Source of the DNA: CALBTQ01 sp036725605
GTDB taxonomy: Bacteria; Lernaellota; Lernaellaia; Lernaellales; Lernaellaceae
NCBI GenBank assembly: GCA_036725605.1
Contig: DAIMDW010000028.1
Location: 18,839-82,838, forward strand
Length of the DNA: 64,000 nucleotides
Direction: 5' to 3'
The notes below the pieces were generated by a model. The model ran no database searches. It was not told the DNA's origin and saw only the letters and a list, made by a program, of their open reading frames with translations. How positions within the stretch are numbered: position 1 is the first letter of the stretch; each line of letters starts with the position of its first letter. This document shows positions 9,501 to 17,498 of the stretch, one piece after another. The position numbers and the translations under genes were made by a program.

Positions 9501-10746
9501 ACGGGCTGTCGGGCATGAATTCGTCGAACCAGCGGTAGGCTTCTTCCGTGGTGCGGGCGAAACGACGCTCGGCCTGTCCGCCGCTCATGTGCTGGAAGTA
9601 CGCCGCGTGATACGAGTTGGTGTAGAAGCTTTCGTTGTAGATCGGATCGCGTTCGTAATCGACGATATCCTGGATGTGCTTGTTGGCTTCGGCCGCCGTA
9701 TCCACACTGATGCGGCCGCTGTAAATGTCGACCCATTCGTCGGTGCCGTCGACGGTGAAGTAATACCGGTCGGACGCGGTGCCGTCGTAGGTCGGGCTGA
9801 TGTACTCGGCGTCGCCGAGCAGCAGCACGAACTCGGGCGCGGGATCCCACGTATCGTACGCGTCCTGCACCCAGGCTTTGATCGCGGCCACGCTCGTGCC
9901 GGTATCGTCGGTGGTATACACCTCGGTGTCATAACCCTGGAGAATCTTCCAATCGGCCAGCGTCTGGGCGGCGTCGACCATCAACGGCGGGCAAATGATG
10001 ACGTATTCGGCGCCGTTGGCGCTCTTGCCGCGCGGCTGCGGCATCGGTTCCTGCGAGAACGCCATGTTGTTCATCGTCAGGTCGTACAGCGACTGGAAGC
10101 TGCGGCCGCGTTTCTCGCTGAAGAATTTGCCTTTGCTGCCGTTGAAGGAAACTTCCACTTTCATGTCGGCGTACATCACGGCCTTGCCGCTCTTCGCCTG
10201 CACCTGCACCGGGAACAGGCGCAGGGTGATCATCTGCAGGCCGCGCACGGTGAACGGCCCTTCCACGTTGTAGAAGCGGCCGGGGAACGGCAGATCGCTC
10301 GAATAGACGGTGCCGTCCATTTCAAAGGACGGTTCTTCCACGCCGTAGCAATCCGGCGCCGGCGCCTGCGCGGGCAGAATGTTCAGACCGTCGGCGGTCT
10401 GCGGATTGGAGGCATTCACCTTCACCTGCACCGTCGCGCCCTGCGGCACGGCGATGTAACGGGTGAAGACCGGGACAGCCGGCTCGCCGGGATACGAATG
10501 ACGAGCGGCGCCGTAAAAGTCGATGCTGTCCCACACTTCGCCTTCCAGTTCCATGTCGCGGATCTGGAAGCTGGGGATGTGCACCCGGAAGTTAAAGTCG
10601 GAATAGGTGTTTAAAGTCGTGACCACCTGCGGTTTCTGGGCGGTGATCGTTCCATCGACCTTGATCCACTTGGTGCCGGCAAAAGCCGTGACGACCGAAA
10701 GCAGTACCAACAATGGAATCAGGCCCAGCCAATAACGGCGCTTCAT
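6550..10746 (-). CDS. Secreted gingipain-like (C25) cysteine peptidase with Fn3 and PKD domains and a poly-Asp/GCGC tail
   Basis: 1398 residues with a signal peptide (MKRRYWLGLIPLLVLL...AFAG). A gingipain-type propeptide (about 30-240) precedes the C25 catalytic domain (about 245-630). The putative catalytic His is H486 in THRDHGS and the Cys is C519 in WSINCLTGEFD; the 33-residue spacing equals that of RgpB (His211/Cys244, from memory). After it come a Fn3 domain (about 840-930), a jelly-roll-like module (WEEDFDD...WGIDNLEMLG) and three PKD-type repeats (two with WNFGDGES/WDFGDGET). The C-terminus is an Asp-rich stalk ending DDDDGCGC. It should be exported and attached to or released from the surface. 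RBS AAGGAG precedes the ATG. The gene is monocistronic, with its own promoter and terminator. Confidence 0.92.
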   Translation of the reverse strand: MKRRYWLGLIPLLVLLSVVTAFAGTKWIKVDGTITAQKPQVVTTLNTYSDFNFRVHIPSFQIRDMELEGEVWDSIDFYGAARHSYPGEPAVPVFTRYIAVPQGATVQVKVNASNPQTADGLNILPAQAPAPDCYGVEEPSFEMDGTVYSSDLPFPGRFYNVEGPFTVRGLQMITLRLFPVQVQAKSGKAVMYADMKVEVSFNGSKGKFFSEKRGRSFQSLYDLTMNNMAFSQEPMPQPRGKSANGAEYVIICPPLMVDAAQTLADWKILQGYDTEVYTTDDTGTSVAAIKAWVQDAYDTWDPAPEFVLLLGDAEYISPTYDGTASDRYYFTVDGTDEWVDIYSGRISVDTAAEANKHIQDIVDYERDPIYNESFYTNSYHAAYFQHMSGGQAERRFARTTEEAYRWFDEFMPDSPFTPHRIYFTESYVNPKYWNQSTYQWTPLWWTYGDYEIPTDIQKPNLAWDGDAADIAAAVNGGTAFITHRDHGSTTGWSEPGFEVTDINALTNGDKRPVVWSINCLTGEFDDETKKDGSKAICFTEAWERHPDGGSVGLLGSTRVSYSGRNDRMFWGWLDSHWPTYEPEWPVTKDNDPEWRMGIVLEYGKLYMSYHYSSDPYRMTAIEEFHWFGEPTLEMYAGVPLEFSVSHMPIVPMGMTSFDVTVNVDGALVAMTQDGVLIGKAYSTGGVAHVEFDEAITSTEGIHLVVSRYQYRPYEADLLVGATADGIIGLDKDVYKEGDTVNVTLSDADLEGLNNYSLLIYSDTEPAGETISCTEYADTGTFLGSITVTDAAPAEANGVLSISNGDTITLYYYDEDTGSGTPEEKTDTALGDTAPPTFSGVNYISGGNTVVTLQWNAATDLTPPITYQVYRAEFSGGQNFNTPVGQTTATTYQDSGLENFVEYYYVVRATDALGHQENNTVEMSDMTVGPIVIWEEDFDDSESGIPDDWEIIDANGGITWTDDNPGSRTNSNWSGVFSIIDPDAEGGIFEQYDEQLITETISTFGYVDVQLNFSHKYSASSGLFPSHAMVDVSNDDGVTWHNVANWTDDRDGIEQLDLSDWADSMENVKLRFYYTAPSAGEYWGIDNLEMLGTPNDDPPSIDFNADVVSGMVPLEVAFTPSSMGIISAYTWNFGDGESSNDPMPTHVYEAPGTYTVTLDVTGPYGTDSETKTDYITAECDAPVLNFQADETHGRTPFEVTFTDMSEYHPSCGASEIEWDFGDGETSDEANPVHIYNTPGVYTVVLKYYTDWDKGEYTEVKTDYITVECGIPDAEFEASVTEGAAPLTVELTNTSVVSSGCDITTLQWAYGTDMVDLTTIDDVESPTLNLTEPGSYHIVLRVTNEAGSDVEVKQDFITVTEPDDDTADDDIDDDDTADDDDDNGNGGNDDDDDDDDGCGC

Positions 10747-10812
10747 CGTTCGCTCCTTATTAATTTATTTCGAACTAAAGCAATAGTTTATGTCCGCACT
10801 TTAAGGCGCCAA

Positions 10813-10841
10813 ATTGTACGACGACTACTTGAATTATTCAA
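10813..10841 (-). promoter_or_regulatory. Sigma-70-type promoter of the C25 protease gene
   Basis: On the minus strand TTGAAT (10836-10841), a 17-base spacer and TACAAT (10813-10818), about 65 bases before the start codon. Confidence 0.6.
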
Positions 10842-10915
10842 GATCATTTGTATAAGCATTTTCCCGCTGATTTTTGCGTGTTTTTCGTTACGAATGTGGT
10901 TTTTTCATGCAACAA

Positions 10916-10941
10916 GGCGATCGTCGTTTTTGACGATCGCC
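10916..10941 (-). terminator. Hairpin after the minor-pilin operon
   Basis: A 10-bp perfect stem (10916-10925 with 10932-10941) lies 21 bases after the PilX-like stop codon. The T tract on the minus strand is weak, so this is a probable but not textbook terminator. Confidence 0.55.
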
Positions 10942-10962
10942 CCGGGTGGCGCTTTGAATTTC

Positions 10963-12108
10963 TTACTGCGTCATTTCGGTCCAGGAGAGGATGTCGACCG
11001 GATCGGAAATAACGTTGTAGGCCGAGGAGTACGTGTACCAGTAGTTGGCGCTGTTGTTGTTGGTGAATTCGCTCGGGTTCTGAATGGTGACCGAACCGAA
11101 GGCGGTGACCACGCCCCAGTACTTGATCTTGCCGTGCAACTCGTAATCGCCCTCGGTGTACACCAGACCGTTGAGCATGCTCATGGCCTCGGTGTCGAAG
11201 TTGAGCAGCACGTCGTCCTTGGCGATCATGCTGACCGTGGGCGTCGTGCTGGGATTGGCGCGGAAGTCACCTTCGCAGATGATCTTCCCCGAGGCCACGA
11301 TCGTGCCGATGCCGCTGAGCTGACCGTTGATGTACACGTCGCCGTCGACGAAAATCGTGCGGTGCCCGTCCGGGCCTTCCGGAATGTCGTCGAAGTCCAA
11401 ATCCGAAATGGTGACGCTCGTGTCGGCGGTGCCGAACTGACCGTCGTTGTCGTAATAGGAGTTTCGGTTCGCGGTTTGCGCAATCTCATACCACTGTTCG
11501 TCGGTGAGCTTGATGGCCGCCAGGTCCATCGCCTCCTTTTCCAGCCGATGCAAATCAGTGGTGTCGCCGTCGACGGTCAACGTGGATGACGACGGCATAT
11601 ACAGGTTCAACTCCGGCGTACCGGCGTCGAGATTCAGATACGCGTTGCCGTTGACCCGTACGCCTTCGCTGGAAATGCGCGGCTTGCCGTCGAGGATAAC
11701 ATCGCCGCCCGCGTTGATCGCCGATTCGAAAGCCGAATCCACATTGACGATCACCTCCAGCCGTTTGACCGACGAACCGATGCGCCCCGTGGCGATCACC
11801 CGCTTGAGGAACGACGAGAGTTCCACCACCTCGACACTGAAGGTGGCATCGTTGCTGAGCGAGTCGCTTCCCAGATCGCCGACGAAATCGCGGTTATCGC
11901 GTAATTCGCCCAGAGCTTTTTGCACGCCGGCTTCCGCCGCCCAGAAGGCCTGTGCGCTACGCTTGTAGTGACCGCTGATTTTCAGGTCGGTCCCCACGAC
12001 CAGCATGCTGGCCATGCTCAACATGGAAACGGCCATGAGCACCATCAAAACGATGAGCATCACCATTCCCTGTTGGCCACACTCTTTGAGGTTGATTACC
12101 CGTTTCAT
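10963..12108 (-). CDS. PilX-like minor pilin / pilus assembly protein
   Basis: 381 residues from the ATG at 12108 (GAGGTG 4 bases upstream, 8 bases after the PilW stop). A longer frame exists upstream but would overlap pilW deeply and lacks sense. The N-terminus, QQGMVMLIVLMVLMAVSMLSMASM then a segment ending AFWAAEAGVQKAL, matches PilX N-terminal regions, which like GspK lack the Glu5 of major pilins. The rest is a beta-rich domain with an autotransporter/bactofilin-like run of short strands (VDGDVYINGQLSGIGTI; IVASGKIICEGDF) instead of the usual short PilX head. PilX proteins sit at the pilus tip and prime assembly. It is the last gene of the operon. Confidence 0.82.
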   Translation of the reverse strand: MKRVINLKECGQQGMVMLIVLMVLMAVSMLSMASMLVVGTDLKISGHYKRSAQAFWAAEAGVQKALGELRDNRDFVGDLGSDSLSNDATFSVEVVELSSFLKRVIATGRIGSSVKRLEVIVNVDSAFESAINAGGDVILDGKPRISSEGVRVNGNAYLNLDAGTPELNLYMPSSSTLTVDGDTTDLHRLEKEAMDLAAIKLTDEQWYEIAQTANRNSYYDNDGQFGTADTSVTISDLDFDDIPEGPDGHRTIFVDGDVYINGQLSGIGTIVASGKIICEGDFRANPSTTPTVSMIAKDDVLLNFDTEAMSMLNGLVYTEGDYELHGKIKYWGVVTAFGSVTIQNPSEFTNNNSANYWYTYSSAYNVISDPVDILSWTEMTQ

Positions 12109-12116
12109 GGCACACC

Positions 12117-15100
12117 TCACGGACATGGGCAGTCGCCGGCGTTGGACACATACGCCGAGCATCCGCCGGGCTCGTTGCCCTGTTGATCCACCGCGGTGAT
12201 GTAGTACGTGTAGCAGTACTTGTCGGCATCCATGCGGTTGTCGTCGTCTGTGTACTGCACCCCGGGAGTATCCAGGTTGATATCGGTCACGCGGGTATAC
12301 ACCTTGGTGTACACGCCGCAATCCTCAGAGCGATAGATATTGTAGCCGACCACATCCGGTTCGGAACTCGCGTTCCAACTCAGACTGACCTCCTTCTTGG
12401 CCACCTTGGTCGCCACGATGCCCAGCGGACAGGCCGGCGCGGTCGTATCGGCCACGTAATCGTAGTTGTAGGCGCCGCTGGCGGGCGAACGGGTGCTGCC
12501 GCCGTTGGCGTCCTCGGCGGTCAGATAGAACCAGATGCGCACGTTGCTCTGGTAGGGAATGGTCGCTTCCCATTCGCTTTCGGATTCATTGTAGGCCATC
12601 GCCAGGGTCGCATAGCCCGACGACGGCGCAACGGTCTGCAAACTCGCATCGATGTAATACCGCAACGTCACACCGGAGATGCCCACGCCCGCATGGTCGA
12701 TGACCGACGCATGCACCGGCACCGAGCGATAGTTTTCCACCAGCACGGTTCCGGGCGTCGTCGAGCTGACCGTATCGGTGTTCGGCTTGTCCTGCAGTAC
12801 GCTGGAGACCTGCGGCACCGCGGCGAACGAGATGGCCAGCTCATCGCTCATGCACGAGTAGCTCAGCAGAGTTTTTCGGTATTCGAAAATCATCTGCAAA
12901 GCGGTGTTGGTCATCTGAATATCGTCGGCGACGGCGGTGTGCCGCACGGTGGCGCCGTAGGAGAAGCTGTTGGTCAATGTGCCGGTCAACAGCAGACGAT
13001 TCGTGCTGATCGATTCCACCACGGCCATCTCGACCGTCGAACCCTCCACGATGTAAATCGTATCGCCCTGGGCGAAGGGATCGGTCGATTGCACGCTCAC
13101 CTCGGAGTCGCCGGCCGATGCGGATGACGACAGGGTGGAATAGTCGCGGGTGAACGTCAGCCGCACCGTCTTGGTGCTGCCGTCGCTGATGGTTGGCTGC
13201 GTACCATAGTTGAGCGACAACGTATCGCCCGAATGCGCGGGCGTGGAACCCTGCCAGACGGTCGTGCCGATGGGGATCTCCACCTTGGTCAGCAACGCGT
13301 CCTGGTGATCCCAGGTCGGCTTCAGCGAAACCAGCGTGGCATTGGCGTCCGAGTCGTTTTTAATCTGGTAGGCCACCACGTTGTTGTACGTACCGCTGAC
13401 TTGCGCCAGGTACGTCGAATCCAGGTAAATGCCGCCGTTGTGAATCTGCACGCTGACGAACGGACTGGTGCCCAACTTGCCTTCGTCGTCGAGCGCCACC
13501 GCGTACAGTTGATATGTGCCGTCGCACCAGGTGGTCACGTCGCCCGCGGAACACGGATTGCTCGTGCCGCCGAAGGCGCAATATTCGGTGCTGTATTCGG
13601 TATGGGGGAAGGTGTAGGCGCTGGGCACCGGCTCGCTGTAGAAGTGCACCAGCACGATGCCGGCGCCGTTATCCTCTTCCATCGACGGCGGCTCGTGAAT
13701 GCCCGCCTGGTCCGGATCGTACGCCCGCGCCCAGAAGATCATCTGTCCGTTCTCGATCGTCGTTCCCGTGGTCGGCGAAACGATCTCGACGACCGGCGCC
13801 GTCCCGCCCGGTTGGGCATAGGCTGTGGCGCGCGACGCGGTATTCCCGCAGCGATCGACCGCGAAGGCGCTGTAGTAATAGGTCGTGTCGTTGATCAGAT
13901 TGGAGTGCGTCTGACTGACGGTTGCCCCGGCCGTCCCGGGGAACGTGCCGAATTCCGAACCGTCGCCGGAACTGCTGGGATAGCCCACCGTGCTGTAACG
14001 AACGATCACCCCGGCGAAATCGCTGTCGCTGGGATTGACCCACATCAGATCGACCGACTCGTTGCGGCCGATCGCCTGGAACGGCGCCACCGTGGCCGGC
14101 GGCGTGGCCGGCGATTCGATCGGCATTGTGCTGGTCTCGTTGAGGTCCGGTTGATCGCTCAACGGCCCGTCGCCGTCGCCGAACACTTCCGTGGAAGCCT
14201 CGCCTTCGTTGGAACAATCGACCGCGGTCACTTTGTAGTAGTAGACGGTGCACGCATCCAGACCTTCGTCGGTAAAGGTCAACTGATCGGTCGTCAACGT
14301 GTTTTCATCGGCGATGCGCGTGCCTTCGCCGGCGATGAATCCCGCGCTGGTGCCGCGGTACAGGCGATATCCCTTGACGTCCTCCGCCTCCGATTCGCTC
14401 CAGTTGATCGTCACCGAACCGACTCCGGCCGCCGCGCTCACGGTTTCGGGCGGGCTCGGCGGAGTCGTATCCGCCAAGGTGAAGACCACTTCGCTGGTCG
14501 TGGTCGACTCGTTGAAGCTCGAGTCGTACGCCAGCATCGACACGTAATAGGTTTCGTTGTTGTTCAACCGCAAATCGTGCACGGTGTATTCGTTGAGCGT
14601 TTCGTCGCTGACGTTGTAGGGCGGAATGAAGTAATCGCCGGACGACGTGCCGTAATAGATCTTGTACCCGCCCAGATCGGTCAGCGCCGATCCGTCGCAG
14701 GCGTTGGTCGTCGGTTCGATCCAGCTCACGGAGAACCGTTCGCACGTATCGCTGCGCGTCACCTGCAAACCGGTGGGGGGATTGGGTTTGCACGTGTCGG
14801 CCTTGAACGGACGAGTGCCCATGTTGCGCAGTTCGACCATCTGCGAGAAGGTCCGGCTGCCGCGCCCGTCGGTCGTGCCCACCTGCAACCGCAATTCGAT
14901 TTTGCGAATGGCGGCGCGTTGGATCAACGGCAGACCGTTGACCGGATCGGGCTCGAACTCCTGATCGTTTTCGCCGTAGTAATGAAATTCGAAATTCTGC
15001 AACCGATCGGCGACCTCGACGTTGTTCCGCTTCAGATCGCCGCCGGGAAAGGTTACCGCGTAACGTACTTCCTCGACCGTGCGCACCAGCGTGGTCGAGG

Positions 15101-15602
15101 CCGTGAAATCGTTGACCAGCGCCGATGAAAGCTTAATGGTGTCCGGCTCGCCGCTCAGATCCACCGCGTCGTCGCTGGCGGAAACCTGGATCATCTCGAC
15201 GTTGCCGCCGCCGTTGATGAAGATGTAATCGCCGGTTTCGACGTGATCGCGTTCGTCATTGAGATTCACGCTGATCTGCGTCGCTCCGGCGGCCGCGTCG
15301 GCGGCCAGGACGGTGGCAATGTCCGCATCGATGTCGCCCTTGAAGGTCAACGAGTATTTCTTCGCTTCGGAAAAGGTTTCGCCGACGATGACGCCGAAAC
15401 CGGCCATGCGCAGTTCGCGCGTCACTTGATCGGCCGCCATGCGCGAGGACTGCATGACGTTGGTCAACTCTTCCATGCGCTCGAAGCCGCGATGTTGGCT
15501 CAGATAAATGGTGTAAGCGGCCGCCAGCAGGATCAGGCCCAGGCCCATCGTGACCAACAATTCGAACACCGTAAAACCGCTCGCCCGCCTTCTCGCTTTC
15601 AT
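12117..15602 (-). CDS. Giant PilW-like minor pilin with multiple Fn3 domains
   Basis: 1161 residues, about three to four times the usual PilW length. The N-terminus is a prepilin signal: MKARRRASG cleaved before FTVFELLVTMGLGL, with Glu at +5. Residues up to about 270 correspond to a PilW body (SSRMAADQVTRELRMAGFGV is the classic PilW helix). After this come at least four Fn3-like or Ig-like modules (for example PSPPETVSAAAGVGSVTINW; CPLGIVATKVAKKEVSLSW) and Cys-rich linkers ending CPCP. It starts at ATG 15602 in a 4-base ATGA overlap with PilV. No PilY1 gene is visible beside it, so the Fn3 array may serve as the pilus-tip adhesin. That role is inferred. Confidence 0.85.
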   Translation of the reverse strand: MKARRRASGFTVFELLVTMGLGLILLAAAYTIYLSQHRGFERMEELTNVMQSSRMAADQVTRELRMAGFGVIVGETFSEAKKYSLTFKGDIDADIATVLAADAAAGATQISVNLNDERDHVETGDYIFINGGGNVEMIQVSASDDAVDLSGEPDTIKLSSALVNDFTASTTLVRTVEEVRYAVTFPGGDLKRNNVEVADRLQNFEFHYYGENDQEFEPDPVNGLPLIQRAAIRKIELRLQVGTTDGRGSRTFSQMVELRNMGTRPFKADTCKPNPPTGLQVTRSDTCERFSVSWIEPTTNACDGSALTDLGGYKIYYGTSSGDYFIPPYNVSDETLNEYTVHDLRLNNNETYYVSMLAYDSSFNESTTTSEVVFTLADTTPPSPPETVSAAAGVGSVTINWSESEAEDVKGYRLYRGTSAGFIAGEGTRIADENTLTTDQLTFTDEGLDACTVYYYKVTAVDCSNEGEASTEVFGDGDGPLSDQPDLNETSTMPIESPATPPATVAPFQAIGRNESVDLMWVNPSDSDFAGVIVRYSTVGYPSSSGDGSEFGTFPGTAGATVSQTHSNLINDTTYYYSAFAVDRCGNTASRATAYAQPGGTAPVVEIVSPTTGTTIENGQMIFWARAYDPDQAGIHEPPSMEEDNGAGIVLVHFYSEPVPSAYTFPHTEYSTEYCAFGGTSNPCSAGDVTTWCDGTYQLYAVALDDEGKLGTSPFVSVQIHNGGIYLDSTYLAQVSGTYNNVVAYQIKNDSDANATLVSLKPTWDHQDALLTKVEIPIGTTVWQGSTPAHSGDTLSLNYGTQPTISDGSTKTVRLTFTRDYSTLSSSASAGDSEVSVQSTDPFAQGDTIYIVEGSTVEMAVVESISTNRLLLTGTLTNSFSYGATVRHTAVADDIQMTNTALQMIFEYRKTLLSYSCMSDELAISFAAVPQVSSVLQDKPNTDTVSSTTPGTVLVENYRSVPVHASVIDHAGVGISGVTLRYYIDASLQTVAPSSGYATLAMAYNESESEWEATIPYQSNVRIWFYLTAEDANGGSTRSPASGAYNYDYVADTTAPACPLGIVATKVAKKEVSLSWNASSEPDVVGYNIYRSEDCGVYTKVYTRVTDINLDTPGVQYTDDDNRMDADKYCYTYYITAVDQQGNEPGGCSAYVSNAGDCPCP

Positions 15603-15976
15603 CGCACCACCACCGTTTCTATGGCCACCTGCTGGCCAACGGCATTGGTCACCACCACCTTGACCACCTTGAGCGTGTCGTCCTCGTTTGGCGTGACAAA
15701 CAGCTCCCGTTTATAGGAAACGAAGTTCTCGATCGTCCCGAAGCCTTCTTCGCCGGAGGCGAGGCTGTCGTACGGAACGGTCTTCATCTCCTCCAATTTC
15801 GAGGTGGCCAGATTGGTGGCCGTCGTCAAACCCTGGGAGAAATTCTGCCGGTTGGCCGCCGTCGACAACACGGCCGCGACGCTCACCAGACCGATCGTGA
15901 TCAGAAACGTGCTGACCACGATTTCGGTCAACGTGAATCCGTCTTCATTGCTCAGCCATTTGCGTAAGCGTTTCAT
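15599..15976 (-). CDS. PilV-like type IV minor pilin
   Basis: 125 residues from the ATG at 15976, chosen because it gives the ATGA overlap with FimT and places the cleavage site properly; an ATG two codons earlier (15982) is also possible. The leader MKRLRKWLSNEDG is followed by FTLTEIVVSTFLITIGL, with Glu at +5 and a hydrophobic helix as in PilV/type II pseudopilins. The short head domain (FSQGLTTATNLATSKLEEMK) is typical of PilV. It should be processed by PilD and join the minor-pilin tip complex with FimT, PilW and PilX. Confidence 0.85.
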   Translation of the reverse strand: MKRLRKWLSNEDGFTLTEIVVSTFLITIGLVSVAAVLSTAANRQNFSQGLTTATNLATSKLEEMKTVPYDSLASGEEGFGTIENFVSYKRELFVTPNEDDTLKVVKVVVTNAVGQQVAIETVVVR

Positions 15977-16551
15977 AGCCATTTCACCCATGGTCCAGGT
16001 GAACCGGACAAGCTGAATTTCCACAGGTTGATTCTGCCCGTGGAAAGCACTTCAACCGCCCGGCCCAGTTCGATTTTCGCCGAGTCGCTCGGCGCCAGGT
16101 AAATCACGCCCGCATTTTCCGCACTTCCGTTCGAACGGAACGTCACATACACCGGATTGGAAGTGGAACCCAGATGAATGGGCGAACTGAGCAACAAGCC
16201 GTCCACGCCGGTCGAGGAAACCGCGCGGATAATCACGCCGTTGCCGTAATAGCTGAAGGGACGGGAACGCACCAGGTCCGCCAGTTCCATGCCGTCGCTG
16301 TCGCTGTCGGAATACACGTTGACCACATTGTTTTCCAAATCGAACGCGACGATGACATCGTTGCCGTATTCGACCGCCAGGGCGCGTGCTTCGCGCATTT
16401 CCATGCCCAGACTGCGGGTGAAACCATTGACCCGCACTTCCGGCAGGTACCCGCGGGCAATCGGCATCGAAGCGATGACGATGCCCATGACCGCGACAAC
16501 GATCATCAGTTCGACCAAGGTAAAACCAGCCTGGCGTCCTTTCTGCCTCAT
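15973..16551 (-). CDS. FimT/GspH-like type IV minor pilin
   Basis: 192 residues from ATG 16551; the open frame extends 28 codons further upstream, but only this start puts a short basic leader (MRQKGRQAG) before the cleavage site FTLVELMIVVAVMGIVIA, with Glu at +5. The GspH/FimT pattern continues with REARALAVEYGNDVIVAFD and a beta-rich C-terminus. It is the first gene of the four-gene minor-pilin operon and overlaps pilV by 4 bases. Transcription is predicted from the sigma-54 promoter about 80 bases upstream. Confidence 0.87.
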   Translation of the reverse strand: MRQKGRQAGFTLVELMIVVAVMGIVIASMPIARGYLPEVRVNGFTRSLGMEMREARALAVEYGNDVIVAFDLENNVVNVYSDSDSDGMELADLVRSRPFSYYGNGVIIRAVSSTGVDGLLLSSPIHLGSTSNPVYVTFRSNGSAENAGVIYLAPSDSAKIELGRAVEVLSTGRINLWKFSLSGSPGPWVKWL

Positions 16552-16630
16552 CTTGCCCGGTTCCCTTCCTGTTTTACGATACTTACCTTGTCGGTCGCTT
16601 ATCGACCGGACCTTACCTTTAAATTGTAGC

Positions 16631-16646
16631 AGCAATTAATATGCCA
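16631..16646 (-). promoter_or_regulatory. Sigma-54 promoter of the minor-pilin operon
   Basis: The minus strand reads TGGCATATTAATTGCT, a complete match to the sigma-54 consensus TGGCAYRNNNNTTGCW. The predicted start of transcription is near 16620, about 70 bases before fimT. Pilin genes in several Gram-negative groups use sigma-54 with PilR; an activator site further upstream (16650-16800, AT-rich) could not be identified. Confidence 0.82.
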
Positions 16647-16805
16647 GAGCTGTAACAGCTTGATTTTATGCATGATTAAATTCGGTTGACAACGGAACAT
16701 AATATTAGAACGTTTGTAACATTACATAACGTAATGAACTTGGAAAAAGTTTTACATTTGTAATTAAAATAGCGCGTTAAAGGAGCTTTTCCACTTTTTA
16801 AATAT

Positions 16806-17495
16806 TCACTTATTAACCGCCGGGTCAACAATCCCGGCTTCCGTAAATCCCTTCGCCCGCAAAATGCAGCTATCGCACTTCCCGCACGCACGCCCCTCCG
16901 GCGTCGGATCATAGCACGAATGAGTAAGCGACAAATCGACATTCAGCGCCTTCGCCCGCAAAATGATCTGCGCCTTGGTCAGATGCATTAACGGTGTATG
17001 TACTTGAAATTTACCCTCTTTTTCAACTCCTGCCCGCGTGGCGAGGTTCGCGGTCTGCGCAAACGACTCAATGAACTCCGGGCGACAATCCGGGTAGCCG
17101 CTGTAATCGAGCGCGTTGACGCCGATGAACAGGTCGAAAATTTCATTCGCTTCGGCGTAAGCCAGGGCCATCGTGAGAAAAACGGCATTGCGGGCCGGTA
17201 CATATGTAATGGGGATGCCCTGCCCGATCTCCTGATCCGATCGGCTTTTGGGCACGGGCGTCGCCGGATCGGTCAGCGCCGACCCGCCGATCCAGGTCAT
17301 GTCCAGCGGGACGATGACGTGCCTGGCCACGCCCATCGCGGCGCAAAGCGCCTTGGCGCGTTCGACTTCGATTGCGTGACGCTGACCGTAGGCGAAGGTC
17401 AGCGCGTGCACCCGGTAGCCGTCGGCGATCGTCCCGGCCAACACGGTGGCGCTGTCCAGACCGCCGCTGACCAGAACCACCGCTTGCTTGCTCAT
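16806..17495 (-). CDS. queC: 7-cyano-7-deazaguanine synthase QueC
   Basis: 229 residues, normal for the family. QueC converts 7-carboxy-7-deazaguanine to preQ0 with ammonia and ATP, in queuosine biosynthesis. The PP-loop VSGGLDSATVL is at the N-terminus, followed by ALTFAYGQRH; the C-terminal zinc site shows four cysteines in CYDPTPEGRACGKCDSC. ITYVPARN is also conserved. It is the last gene of the minus-strand operon that begins with the AP-superfamily enzymes, 3 bases after the PHP gene. No other queuosine gene is in the window and no preQ1 riboswitch was seen. Confidence 0.96.
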   Translation of the reverse strand: MSKQAVVLVSGGLDSATVLAGTIADGYRVHALTFAYGQRHAIEVERAKALCAAMGVARHVIVPLDMTWIGGSALTDPATPVPKSRSDQEIGQGIPITYVPARNAVFLTMALAYAEANEIFDLFIGVNALDYSGYPDCRPEFIESFAQTANLATRAGVEKEGKFQVHTPLMHLTKAQIILRAKALNVDLSLTHSCYDPTPEGRACGKCDSCILRAKGFTEAGIVDPAVNK

Positions 17496-17498
17496 CGT

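Noticed and set aside
6742..10614. A 1290-codon open frame antisense to the C25 protease
   Set aside because: Shadow of the true gene: repeated Val/Gly/His/Arg composition, no RBS and no recognisable domain, while the opposite strand encodes a signal peptide and known domains.
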